Assembly: GCA_018262395.1 (NCBI GenBank)
Contig: JAGSYM010000013.1
Span: 1 to 11,014, forward strand
Direction: 5' to 3'
DNA length: 11,014 nucleotides
Source of the DNA: Nitrospirota bacterium
GTDB taxonomy: Bacteria > Nitrospirota > Thermodesulfovibrionia > Thermodesulfovibrionales > SM23-35
Positions 1-6,953 of the stretch are shown piece after piece. A model generated the notes under the pieces. It had not been told where the DNA came from. It was given only the letters and a program-made list of their open reading frames with translations, and did not search any database. The translations under genes were made by a program, and so were the position numbers. The first letter of the stretch is position 1. Every line of letters starts with the position of its first letter.

Positions 1-272
1 AGGCAGAATTACGAGGCAAAGCCGTGAAGAACGTTCAGGCTCATTTTATTCTGGATACAATAGGCCGTCAAGAAGGCATCGTCGTTTCTGATGCTGTAGT
101 CGATGTACGGATAACTTCTTTGGCACAGAAATTATCGACAACCCCTGAATCAGTCAGAAACTTTTATTTCTACAGAGAAGGCTCACTGGATGGGCTGAGG
201 CATTCGATAATGGAAGATAAGGTTATGGATGTGCTCCTCGCCAAAGCAGCCATTGAAAAGGAGAATACATGA
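1..272 (+). CDS. tig: Trigger factor, C-terminal end (partial, 5' end outside window)
   Basis: Trigger factor is the ribosome-bound chaperone and peptidyl-prolyl isomerase that meets nascent chains at the exit tunnel. Only the last roughly 90 residues are visible. The frame is open from the left edge (first full codon at base 3) and reads [20 protein letters not shown] before a TGA at 270-272. The visible part matches the helical C-terminal arm of the family: an '[12 protein letters not shown]' helix, a variable middle, then '[20 protein letters not shown]', which aligns with the E. coli stretch ending in 'AVEAVLAKAKV'. The PPIase and ribosome-binding domains lie outside the window. The GTG at base 24 is an internal valine codon, not a start. 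The stop overlaps the clpP start (ATGA), and tig-clpP-clpX is a very common bacterial gene order, which supports the call. Confidence 0.9.
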   Translation, partial: AELRGKAVKNVQAHFILDTIGRQEGIVVSDAVVDVRITSLAQKLSTTPESVRNFYFYREGSLDGLRHSIMEDKVMDVLLAKAAIEKENT

Positions 273-871
273 GCATTGTTCCGATTGTTATAGAGCAGAC
301 GGGCCGCACGGAGAGGGCGTATGATATTTACTCGCGACTGCTGAAGGACAGGATAATTTTTGCCGGTACCGGGATTGATGATACAATTGCAAACATTGTT
401 ATCGCACAGTTACTGTTTCTTCAGACAGAAGATCCGGAGAAAGATATTCACTTGTACATTAATTCACCGGGAGGCATTGTCTCTTCCGGACTCGCAATAT
501 ACGACACCATGCAGTATGTAAAGCCTGACATCGCAACTTACTGCATAGGGCAGGCAGCAAGTATGGGTGCGCTTCTACTTTCTGCCGGTACAAAAGGAAA
601 GCGGTTTGCATTACCACATTCGAGAATCATGCTGCACCAGCCCATGGGTGGATTTCATGGTCAGGCAACCGATGTCGAAATCCACGCGCGCGAGATTCTC
701 CGCATGAAAGAGACGCTCAACAATATCATTGCGTTTCATACAGGGCAGTCTCTTGAAAAGATTCAGGCCGATACTGATCGTGATTTCTTTATGTCAGGCG
801 ATGAGGCAAAAGAATACGGCATTGTCGATGAAGTGATCAGCAGCATTAAGGAGAGGAGGCCCCGTGGCTAA
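269..871 (+). CDS. clpP: ATP-dependent Clp protease proteolytic subunit ClpP
   Basis: ClpP is the serine peptidase of the cytosolic ClpXP/ClpAP protease. Fourteen subunits form a barrel that degrades substrates unfolded by the AAA+ partner. The 200-residue product carries the full catalytic triad: Ser98 in GQAASMGA, His123 in [10 protein letters not shown] and Asp172 in DRDFF, in the same register as the mature E. coli enzyme (97/122/171). The substrate-groove glycines in INSPGG (65-69) are present. The protein begins [13 protein letters not shown], which corresponds to the mature E. coli N-terminus, so it has essentially no propeptide to remove. The ATG at 269 overlaps the tig stop by four bases and is preceded by AAAAGGAG at 256-263. 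The 3' end overlaps clpX by eight bases. I see no missing residues or disruptions. Confidence 0.98.
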   Translation: MSIVPIVIEQTGRTERAYDIYSRLLKDRIIFAGTGIDDTIANIVIAQLLFLQTEDPEKDIHLYINSPGGIVSSGLAIYDTMQYVKPDIATYCIGQAASMGALLLSAGTKGKRFALPHSRIMLHQPMGGFHGQATDVEIHAREILRMKETLNNIIAFHTGQSLEKIQADTDRDFFMSGDEAKEYGIVDEVISSIKERRPRG

Positions 872-2105
872 GAAGGATGAACATGCACTGAAGTGTTCTT
901 TCTGCGGCAAGGGGCATAATGAAGTGAAAAAACTCATCGCAGGCCCAACCGTTTACATATGCAATGAATGTGTGGAGTTATGCAATGAGATTATTGCGGA
1001 TACACTTCATGAAGAGATAAAGATTCCTTCTCTGCCCAGATTGCCGACCCCAAAAGAGATTCACCATTTACTCAATGATTATGTTATCGGCCAGGAAAGG
1101 GCAAAGAAGATACTCTCCGTTGCGGTTCATAATCATTATAAGAGAATTTACAGTCCCGCGGAATCGGATGTTGAACTGCAGAAGAGTAACATACTCCTCA
1201 TCGGACCTACCGGGACAGGTAAGACGCTCTTTGCACAGACTCTCGCAAGGATCCTTGATGTGCCGTTTGCAATTGCTGATGCAACAACCCTTACAGAGGC
1301 AGGGTATGTCGGAGAGGATGTCGAAAATATCATTCTGAAGCTCCTTCAGGCTGCAGACTATGACACGGAGAGGGCACAGAGAGGCATCGTGTATATTGAT
1401 GAAATCGACAAAATCAGCCGGAAATCGGATAATCCATCCATTACACGGGATGTTTCGGGTGAAGGCGTACAGCAGGCCCTTCTGAAGTTAATCGAAGGGA
1501 CGACGGCGAATATCCCTCCCCAGGGTGGACGAAAACATCCGCAGCAGGAATATATTCAGGTTGACACGACAAACATCCTCTTTATCTGCGGGGGTGCTTT
1601 TATAGGCCTTGATACCATCGTCGAGCAGAGAATCGGGCAGAGGACTGTAGGATTTATTTCAGACACGGTGGCAAGAAAAGAGAGGAAAATCGGTGAGATA
1701 CTCAGTCATGTCGAACCCGAGGACATGATCAAGTATGGCCTTATTCCCGAGTTTGTCGGGAGGATGCCTGTCGTAGCAGGCCTTGATGAACTGGATGAAG
1801 CATCCTTAATTAGGATACTGACGGAGCCCAAGAATGCTCTCATGAAACAATATCAAAAGCTTCTTTCATTTGAGAGCGTCAGGCTCAGATTTACCGATGG
1901 TGCACTGTCGGCAATAGCCAAAAAGGCCATTCAGAGAAAAACGGGCGCTCGCGGATTACGTTCAATCCTTGAAGAAATCATGCTCGAGGTGATGTACGAG
2001 ATTCCTTCCGAAAAAGGAATCAAAGAATGCCTTGTTACGGAAGAAAGCATTGTCAAGAAGGAAAAACCCATCCTCATTTACGAAAAGCAGGCAGAATCGG
2101 CATGA
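864..2105 (+). CDS. clpX: ATP-dependent Clp protease ATP-binding subunit ClpX
   Basis: ClpX is the hexameric AAA+ unfoldase that recognises substrates, pulls them through its pore and feeds ClpP. The 413-residue product is full length. In order it shows the N-terminal zinc-binding domain (Cys11, Cys14, Cys33, Cys36), Walker A GPTGTGKT (114-121), pore-1 loop GYVGED (147-152), Walker B IVYIDEID (175-182), the RKH loop (223-225), the ClpP-docking tripeptide as VGF (262-264) where E. coli has IGF, the arginine finger in PEFVGRMP (Arg300) and sensor 2 GARGLRS (Arg363). The start is a GTG at 864 with a strong GAGAGGAGG at 851-859. It lies inside the clpP 3' end, so translation is probably coupled to clpP. 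No lon gene follows, although tig-clpP-clpX-lon is a frequent order; the next gene is on the opposite strand. Confidence 0.98.
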   Translation: MAKKDEHALKCSFCGKGHNEVKKLIAGPTVYICNECVELCNEIIADTLHEEIKIPSLPRLPTPKEIHHLLNDYVIGQERAKKILSVAVHNHYKRIYSPAESDVELQKSNILLIGPTGTGKTLFAQTLARILDVPFAIADATTLTEAGYVGEDVENIILKLLQAADYDTERAQRGIVYIDEIDKISRKSDNPSITRDVSGEGVQQALLKLIEGTTANIPPQGGRKHPQQEYIQVDTTNILFICGGAFIGLDTIVEQRIGQRTVGFISDTVARKERKIGEILSHVEPEDMIKYGLIPEFVGRMPVVAGLDELDEASLIRILTEPKNALMKQYQKLLSFESVRLRFTDGALSAIAKKAIQRKTGARGLRSILEEIMLEVMYEIPSEKGIKECLVTEESIVKKEKPILIYEKQAESA

Positions 2106-2180
2106 AAAGAGTGAAGCGGAACCATATAAAGAGGTGAAGAAACCGGGAAGTATTCTCAGCGCTGTATAGCATTGCCGGAT

Positions 2181-2624
2181 TTATTTTGTCCTAACGGTGG
2201 CAATCGCTTTCCCCATCGCCTTTTTCACGACCTCTCTCAATTCCTTATCTTCAATAGTCGACACAGTATCTTCAATGAAGGAGCGGTCATGTGCTGTAAG
2301 GGGTTTGACTCTCTCCCCGCCTCTCCCGCTCTCTGATTTCTCATCTGCATTAACTCTGCCGAGTCTGAACCGGACGGTTTTCACTTCATACAGAGCAAGC
2401 TTCATAATAATATCCTGCTGATAGAATTTTAATTCCTGAAGCCAGACCGGTGAGTCAACAGTCAGAAGCAGCTCATTCCCTGACAAAAAGGAGGGCGACA
2501 TATGCTGAGACAGCGGCTTCTGAAACAGGGTTTGCCAGTGAGATTTTATCTGTGCGAACCTGATGCCGTCTTCAATGCCTAAGTCCCGGACAAGAGGTTT
2601 TAATAAGGAATCTGCCCTCTTCAC
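2181..2624 (-). CDS. DUF721 / DciA-like protein
   Basis: This is a small protein of the DUF721 family. The best-known member, DciA, helps load or operate the replicative helicase DnaB in bacteria lacking DnaC or DnaI. From the GTG at 2624 it has 147 residues. The N-terminus MKRADSLLKPLVRDLGIEDG and the core VDSPVWLQEL (56-65) followed by KFYQQDIIMKL fit the family pattern, with Trp30 at the usual conserved position. A charged, glycine-rich linker (about 93-106) leads to a helical tail (107-147). I chose GTG 2624 because it overlaps the rpmB TAG as TAGTG and gives a typical N-terminus. ATG codons at 2660 and 2669 would add 12 or 15 residues, but they lie deep inside rpmB with no visible ribosome-binding site. 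The family call is fairly sure; the DciA role is inferred. The gene converges on clpX. Confidence 0.75.
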   Translation of the reverse strand: MKRADSLLKPLVRDLGIEDGIRFAQIKSHWQTLFQKPLSQHMSPSFLSGNELLLTVDSPVWLQELKFYQQDIIMKLALYEVKTVRFRLGRVNADEKSESGRGGERVKPLTAHDRSFIEDTVSTIEDKELREVVKKAMGKAIATVRTK

Positions 2625-2812
2625 TACACCGCTTTTTTTACCACCCCGGAACGCAGACATCTGGTACATACGTAACGTTTTTTAACGCTCTTATTCATAA
2701 CAACACGCATCTTCTGCAGATTGGGCATTGTCAGCCTTTTCGTTTTGTTGTTCGCATGGCTGACATTATTTCCGATTACTCTCTGTTTTCCGCATACAGC
2801 GCACCGTGCCAT
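2624..2812 (-). CDS. rpmB: 50S ribosomal protein L28, zinc-binding (C+) form
   Basis: L28 is a small basic protein of the large ribosomal subunit. The 62-residue product begins [20 protein letters not shown], runs through NLQKMRVV and ends in [12 protein letters not shown], which is typical of the family. It keeps four cysteines in two CxxC pairs (Cys4/Cys7 and Cys49/Cys52), the zinc-binding version. Many bacteria also carry a cysteine-free copy for zinc starvation; none is in this window. The start is the ATG at 2810-2812, because the AGGAGG ribosome-binding site sits just upstream (about 2822-2827). An in-frame GTG at 2828-2830 abuts that site and is not a credible start. A strong promoter lies 42-70 bases upstream of the start codon. 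The DUF721 gene follows directly, its likely start overlapping this stop by one base. Confidence 0.97.
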   Translation of the reverse strand: MARCAVCGKQRVIGNNVSHANNKTKRLTMPNLQKMRVVMNKSVKKRYVCTRCLRSGVVKKAV

Positions 2813-2849
2813 TCTGTTGAACCTCCTCACTCATTGCATTAACAAGGTT

Positions 2850-2862
2850 TGTTATGATAACA
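2850..2862. promoter_or_regulatory. Perfect 13-bp palindrome over the rpmB -10 box (possible operator)
   Basis: The bases TGTTATGATAACA form a perfect 6-1-6 inverted repeat that fully covers the predicted -10 hexamer of rpmB. Two shorter inverted repeats flank it: AACAA-GGTT-TGTT-like bases around 2841-2853 and TTGTTACAA (2874-2882) over the -35. A protein bound here would block the promoter. The outline recalls Fur/Zur-type operators, but each arm is one base shorter than the usual 7-1-7 form, so the regulator is unknown. AT-rich promoters produce such palindromes by chance fairly often. Confidence 0.3.
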
Positions 2863-2882
2863 TTTAAAGGTTATTGTTACAA
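2854..2882 (-). promoter_or_regulatory. Sigma70-type promoter for rpmB
   Basis: Read on the minus strand, TTGTAA (2877-2882) and TATCAT (2854-2859) are separated by exactly 17 bases, close to the TTGACA/TATAAT consensus. Transcription would begin near 2847 and leave a leader of about 35 bases, carrying the AGGAGG site, before the rpmB ATG. No comparable promoter is obvious for infB on the other strand. The call rests on sequence match and position only. Confidence 0.6.
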
Positions 2883-2979
2883 GTAATCAATGAAGCGGGG
2901 ATTCGGGAGCCCTCCCTGTAGGACAGAATTGCAGTGCTTCTCCTCACTGAAGAGTTCTCAGAATTCCTGCTTTGTATTT

Positions 2980-2984
2980 AAGGA
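2980..2984 (+). promoter_or_regulatory. Ribosome-binding site of infB
   Basis: AAGGA lies nine bases before the ATG at 2994 and fixes the infB start at a residue that opens a standard IF2 N-terminal domain ([14 protein letters not shown]). The leader upstream (about 2900-2970) holds several small self-complementary stretches, such as GGGAGCCCTCCC at 2905-2916, but no clear promoter. Confidence 0.7.
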
Positions 2985-2993
2985 AAAAATTGT

Positions 2994-5324
2994 ATGCAGA
3001 AGATAAGAATTTATGAGCTTGCAAAAAAGTTGGGCGTTCCAAACAAGAGCATTCTGAATGAGCTTCCAAGGCTCGGGATAGAAGGGAAGACCCATTCATC
3101 CAGTATTGATCCGGATATTGCTCAGAAAATAGAAGAAATGTTTCTGAAAAAGCCTGCTGCAGCGGAAAAGGGAAAAGCCCCCTCAAGCCCTCCCGTTTCT
3201 GAGCAGAGTGAGCAAGGAATTCAGAAAGCTCTCGAGGAACCGAAAAAAACAGCGGCTCCTTCGGAGGAGACTGTCCCCGAAAAAACAGGAGAAGAATCTT
3301 CTGCGCTTCACGAAATAGTTCCCGCAGCGGCTCAGACATCAGCACCAACCGAGGAAGAAGAACTGAAAATTCCTGATAGATTTAAGAAAGAAATGGAGAC
3401 AGAGAAAATAGAAAAATTTAAAGTAAAGCCGGGTATGCAGCGGGCTTTTCAGACTGTCAGAAAAATAGAACCCAAAAGGTGGCATGATCAGAGGCCACAG
3501 AAGAGGGCGGGGAGATCCAGGGGTTTCCAGTACGAAGAGAAAAAACCGCAGGTTCAGCTCGTAGCGCCACGGAAAAAAACTCTAAAACTCCAGGAAGGAA
3601 CGACCGTTAAGGAATTTGCAGAACTTATCAGCGTCAAGCTGTCTGATGTAATTAAAAAATTCATGGAACTTGGATATATGCCAACCATCAATCAGCCCGT
3701 TGATACTGAAGCGGCTTTATTGATAGCAGAAAATTTCGGAGTCAAACTCGAATTGGCAGCAATCGAAGAAGATACGGTTGACGTTGAGACACCGGAGGAA
3801 CTCGGTAACCTTGTTTTCCGTCCTCCTGTGGTTACTATCATGGGACATGTAGACCATGGCAAGACGTCACTCCTTGACGCGATCAGGGAGACAAAAGTTA
3901 CGGAGAGTGAAGCCGGTGGGATTACCCAGCATATTGGGGCATATAAAGTGAATCTCAGCGGCAAGGATATTGTGTTTCTGGATACCCCCGGTCACGAGGC
4001 ATTTACGTCCATGAGAGCACGGGGTGCAAAGGTGACTGATATCGTTGTCCTTGTCGTAGCAGCGGACGACGGTGTCATGCCTCAGACGGTCGAAGCAATC
4101 AATCATGCGAAAGCTGCGAATGTCCCGATTGTTGTTGCGGTTAACAAGATCGATAAGCCTGAGGCAAATCTCTCAAAAGTTAAGAATGAGCTTTCGGAAC
4201 AAGGGATCATTTCAGAGGAGTGGGGGGGACAGCACATCTTTGTAGAAGTTTCTGCCAAAAAACGTATCGGCATTGAACACCTGCTTGAGATGATACTCCT
4301 TCAGGCAGAAGTGATGGAGCTCAAGGCGAATCCCGATAAGGCTGCCCGCGGCACCATCATTGAGGCGAAGCTTGATAAAGGCAGAGGCCCTATTGCGACT
4401 GTTCTGGTGCAGTCGGGTATGCTACGGGTCGGTGATGCTTTCCTTGCCGGAATACATGCGGGAAAGGTGAGAGCATTGATTGATGACAGCGGAAGACGGA
4501 TAACCGAAGCAGGCCCCGCAACTCCGGTCGAAGTCATCGGGTTTGCAGATGTCCCGTCATCAGGAGATATTTTTACCGTTGTGGAAGACGAGAAGAGGGC
4601 CCGGCAGGTGGCTTTTGCCCGGCAGCAGAAAGAAAAGCTTGCAGAGATAGCTCGGACGAGAAAACTTACCCTCGATGAACTGTACGCAAAAATAAAGGAA
4701 GGCGAAATCAGGGAACTGAATATCATCATTAAGGGTGATGTTCAGGGGTCCGTTGAGGCAATGAAGGACGCTCTCGAACATATTACTCATCCGCAGGTAA
4801 AAGTGAAGGTGATCCACTCATCGGTGGGCGGTATAAATGAGTCTGATGTTATGCTTGCGACTGCTTCAAGCGCAATTATCATAGGCTTCAATGTAAGGCC
4901 TGAGTTGAAAGCGTATCAGGTGGCGGAAAAAGAAGGTGTTGATATCAGGCTGTACAATGTGATATACGAAGCCATTGAAGAGGTCAAGAAGGCTCTTGAG
5001 GGACTTCTTGAACCGACCCTGAAAGAGAAAACCCTCGGCAGAGCAGAGGTACGGCAAATCTTCCCCATATCGAGAATCGGGACGGTTGCCGGATGCTATG
5101 TTCTCGACGGATTTATGAGTCGTTCAAGCGATGGTATACGGATTATCAGGGATAATATCGTTGCCTATGAGGGGAAGATCAGTTCACTTAAAAGATTTAA
5201 GGAAGACGTGAAGGAAGTGCAAACAGGATACGAGTGCGGTATTATGATCGAAAACTTCAATGATCTGAAGGTTGGAGATATACTCGAAAATTATATTATC
5301 GAAAAGATAGCCGCAAGATTATAA
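2994..5324 (+). CDS. infB: Translation initiation factor IF-2
   Basis: IF2 is the GTPase that places initiator fMet-tRNA on the 30S subunit and promotes subunit joining. The 776-residue product has an N-terminal IF2N helical domain (about 1-52), a low-complexity Lys/Glu/Pro/Ala linker (about 53-195) with a basic patch around 145-175, a second IF2N domain (about 197-250) and a complete G domain. The nucleotide motifs are G1 GHVDHGKTS (284-292), G2 GGIT (308-311), G3 DTPGHE (330-335), G4 NKID (384-387) and G5 SAK (420-422). Domains II, III and the C-terminal initiator-tRNA binding domain follow to Leu776. The linker is shorter than in the roughly 890-residue E. coli protein, which is common. 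The gene opens its own transcription unit, divergent from rpmB; nusA, its usual upstream partner, is not adjacent. Confidence 0.98.
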   Translation: MQKIRIYELAKKLGVPNKSILNELPRLGIEGKTHSSSIDPDIAQKIEEMFLKKPAAAEKGKAPSSPPVSEQSEQGIQKALEEPKKTAAPSEETVPEKTGEESSALHEIVPAAAQTSAPTEEEELKIPDRFKKEMETEKIEKFKVKPGMQRAFQTVRKIEPKRWHDQRPQKRAGRSRGFQYEEKKPQVQLVAPRKKTLKLQEGTTVKEFAELISVKLSDVIKKFMELGYMPTINQPVDTEAALLIAENFGVKLELAAIEEDTVDVETPEELGNLVFRPPVVTIMGHVDHGKTSLLDAIRETKVTESEAGGITQHIGAYKVNLSGKDIVFLDTPGHEAFTSMRARGAKVTDIVVLVVAADDGVMPQTVEAINHAKAANVPIVVAVNKIDKPEANLSKVKNELSEQGIISEEWGGQHIFVEVSAKKRIGIEHLLEMILLQAEVMELKANPDKAARGTIIEAKLDKGRGPIATVLVQSGMLRVGDAFLAGIHAGKVRALIDDSGRRITEAGPATPVEVIGFADVPSSGDIFTVVEDEKRARQVAFARQQKEKLAEIARTRKLTLDELYAKIKEGEIRELNIIIKGDVQGSVEAMKDALEHITHPQVKVKVIHSSVGGINESDVMLATASSAIIIGFNVRPELKAYQVAEKEGVDIRLYNVIYEAIEEVKKALEGLLEPTLKEKTLGRAEVRQIFPISRIGTVAGCYVLDGFMSRSSDGIRIIRDNIVAYEGKISSLKRFKEDVKEVQTGYECGIMIENFNDLKVGDILENYIIEKIAARL

Positions 5325-5387
5325 AGAACAAAATTCTAATCTCTAAATTCGAAATTCTACATATAGCATCATACATGAATACGCATG

Positions 5388-5487
5388 TCATTCCCGCAAT
5401 CCCGAAAGCTTTCGGGAGGTCGGAAATCTTTCCGGAAAGATTCTCGCCCCGGCGAGTCGCCTGTGGAGACCGGACAAGCCGGAATGA
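5388..5487. repeat. 100-bp hairpin-rich palindromic element (MITE/REP-like)
   Basis: This block starts TCATTCC and ends GGAATGA, a perfect 7-bp terminal inverted repeat (9 of 10 when extended). Inside are a perfect 16-bp palindrome CCCGAAAGCTTTCGGG (5401-5416), a perfect 18-bp palindrome AATCTTTCCGGAAAGATT (5425-5442), a short stem CTCGC-cccg-GCGAG (5443-5456) and CCGG-acaag-CCGG (5470-5482). It is clearly richer in G and C than the AT-rich bases on either side. Nothing in it codes for protein. Its structure resembles dispersed palindromic intergenic repeats known in many bacteria; whether it is repeated in this genome cannot be seen from one window. As RNA it would fold into several consecutive hairpins within the infB-rbfA transcript. 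No U-run follows the hairpins, so it is not a canonical terminator. Confidence 0.7.
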
Positions 5488-5506
5488 AAAATTTCATAAG
5501 CATTTT

Positions 5507-5535
5507 TTGCGTTAAGGTTTTTTGCCTTATATAAA
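5507..5535 (+). promoter_or_regulatory. Candidate promoter for rbfA-nrnA
   Basis: TTGCGT (5507-5512) and TATAAA (5530-5535) are 17 bases apart, a reasonable sigma70-type match with a strong -10. It lies about 80 bases before the rbfA start and just after the palindromic element, so it could restore transcription of rbfA and nrnA separated from infB. The surrounding sequence is AT-rich, so chance matches are likely. Confidence 0.4.
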
Positions 5536-5615
5536 TATTAAGCTGGACTGTAAATATTTTTTATTCTGTTTGTTTAGCATTTAGATATCAGAATTTGGAA
5601 CTTCCGAGGTAATAT

Positions 5616-5975
5616 ATGCTTCCCTATAAACGTTCTCAACGGGTGAGTGATCTCCTGAGAGAAGAAATCGCTGATATAATTTTTTTTAAATTAAAGGACC
5701 CGCGGATCGGGTTTTTAACGGTTACCGGTGTTGATGTCACCGATGATCTCAAAATAGCTGTTGTCTATGTGAGTATACTTAAGGAGGAAGAAAAACAGTC
5801 CACGCTTGATATACTGCATGCGGCCAAAAGTTTCATACGGTCTGAATTGTCGAAACGTCTGAAGATGAAGTTTATCCCGACCATCGACTTCAGGCTGGAT
5901 ACGTCCATTGAATATGGGAACAGAATCGACCAACTCCTCAATGAGATCAGTAAGAAAGATGAACATTCCTCCTGA
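5616..5975 (+). CDS. rbfA: 30S ribosome-binding factor RbfA
   Basis: RbfA is a small KH-fold protein that binds the 30S subunit late in assembly, helps mature the 5' end of 16S rRNA and supports growth in the cold. The 119-residue product is typical in length. It shows the N-terminal SQRVSDLLREEIADII helix, the DPRIGFLTVTGVDVTDDL strand region, and the conserved second half HAAKSFIRSELSKRLKMKFI followed by PTIDFRLDTSIEYGNRI. The ATG at 5616 follows GAGGT (5606-5610) at a five-base distance. The gene sits 291 bases after infB, wider than usual for this pair, and its 3' end overlaps nrnA by 17 bases. Confidence 0.96.
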   Translation: MLPYKRSQRVSDLLREEIADIIFFKLKDPRIGFLTVTGVDVTDDLKIAVVYVSILKEEEKQSTLDILHAAKSFIRSELSKRLKMKFIPTIDFRLDTSIEYGNRIDQLLNEISKKDEHSS

Positions 5976-6906
5976 ACTCCTGACATTCCTCAGAGAGAAA
6001 AACGATTTTTTCATTGCGACTCACATTAATCCGGAAGGCGATGCACTGGGTTCGTCTCTCGCACTTTCCATGGCTCTGAATGCCCTCGGGAAAAACACGG
6101 TGCTTTTTGACCGGGATGGAGTCCCGGAGTTTTACCGGTTTTTGCCGGGCTATGAAAAAATCATGCAGACCTTTGCTAACCTGCAACCGGCAGCTTTCAA
6201 CCTCCTCCTGCTTGACTGCAACACCCTCAGTCGGGCAGGTATCGAAGCCCTGAATTTCAGACAGTCTGCGATCATTGATCATCACGAAACGGAGTCAGAC
6301 TTCGGTGACATACGCTGGATCGAGCCAAAGGCAGCAGCAACGGGATTAATGATATTTTACCTCATCAAGGAATTGGGTGTTGGGATTACCAAAGAAATGG
6401 CCATAAATCTTTATACTGCGATTGCTATCGATACAGGGACATTCAGATTCGGCAACACAACCGCAGAGGTTTTGCGCGTCGCAGCAGACCTTACCGACTC
6501 CGGAGTACATCCTGCGTTTATATCCGGGAGTCTTTATGAAACCTGGTCCGAGTCAAGATTCAATTTGCTGAGGATGGCCCTGCAAACGCTCGAAATCAGG
6601 AACAAAATTGCTTTCACTTTTGTGAACAGAGAGATGTATAAGAAGACGGGTGCAGGCCCTGAAGACACAGAAAGTTTTTCGAGCTTTCCACGGATCATGA
6701 GAGATATCAGAATTTCTGTATTTTTTCGGGAGATTGATGATGATTACTGGAAAGTCAGCCTGCGTTCAAAAGGCGATATTAATGTTGCTATGATAGCATC
6801 TTTTTTTGAAGGTGGTGGTCACAAAAACGCCGCCGGTTATTTTGTAAAGGCCCCCCTTGAAACCGCAAAACAGTCGCTCCTGACAAGATTATCAGAAGTA
6901 ACATAG
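5959..6906 (+). CDS. nrnA: DHH-family bifunctional oligoribonuclease / pAp phosphatase (NrnA-like)
   Basis: NrnA-type enzymes degrade very short RNAs and dephosphorylate 3'-phosphoadenosine 5'-phosphate in the cytosol, using a binuclear manganese centre. From the ATG at 5959 the protein has 315 residues. The DHH domain shows motif I HINPEGDALGS (22-32), motif II LLLDC (Asp86), motif III IDHHE (Asp107, His108, His109) and motif IV IAIDTGTFRFG (Asp158). The DHHA1 domain ends with the substrate-binding GGGHKNAAG (285-293). Upstream in-frame starts at 5941 (ATG) and 5908 (TTG) lie deeper in rbfA, lack a ribosome-binding site and add residues the family does not have. The overlap with rbfA suggests coupled translation; no strong ribosome-binding site precedes 5959. 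rbfA followed by nrnA is a recurrent arrangement. It may act in place of Orn, which cannot be tested here. Confidence 0.93.
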   Translation: MNIPPELLTFLREKNDFFIATHINPEGDALGSSLALSMALNALGKNTVLFDRDGVPEFYRFLPGYEKIMQTFANLQPAAFNLLLLDCNTLSRAGIEALNFRQSAIIDHHETESDFGDIRWIEPKAAATGLMIFYLIKELGVGITKEMAINLYTAIAIDTGTFRFGNTTAEVLRVAADLTDSGVHPAFISGSLYETWSESRFNLLRMALQTLEIRNKIAFTFVNREMYKKTGAGPEDTESFSSFPRIMRDIRISVFFREIDDDYWKVSLRSKGDINVAMIASFFEGGGHKNAAGYFVKAPLETAKQSLLTRLSEVT

Positions 6907-6953
6907 CCTGCTAATGACTGTATAAGTATTCATCATTGCTCGTATCAACCGGA

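Larger units (their letters stand above)
5331..5596. repeat. Imperfect 24-bp inverted repeat bounding the infB-rbfA gap
   Basis: Bases 5331-5354 and the reverse complement of 5573-5596 match at 20 of 24 positions, counted by hand. Both arms are AT-rich and built from AAATTC-like units. They begin seven bases after the infB stop and end 19 bases before the rbfA ATG, so they enclose almost the whole gap. They could be ends of an inserted non-coding element, or low-complexity AT-rich sequence that matches partly by chance. No clear target-site duplication is visible. Confidence 0.4.

Noticed and set aside
2102..2137. An 11-codon basic open frame ([11 protein letters not shown]) whose ATG overlaps the clpX stop.
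   Set aside because: It is too short and too biased in composition to support as a gene without conservation data.
2141..2180. Possible bidirectional terminator between clpX and the DUF721 gene (AAACCGG paired with CCGGATTT, with CAGCGCTG between).
   Set aside because: The outer stem is short and interrupted, the loop is long and there is no proper U-run, so it does not reach a supportable terminator.
2944..3348. A 134-codon minus-strand open frame over the start of infB.
   Set aside because: It covers the infB leader and linker region in antisense, has no recognisable domain, and the infB frame is clearly the coding one.
5908..5958. N-terminal extension of nrnA from a TTG at 5908 or an ATG at 5941.
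   Set aside because: The extra residues fall entirely in the rbfA coding region, no ribosome-binding site precedes these codons, and NrnA proteins normally begin close to the ATG at 5959.
6907..6953. Searched the convergent nrnA/clpB gap for a terminator.
   Set aside because: Only weak AT-rich self-complementarity is present; no stem with a U-run could be identified.
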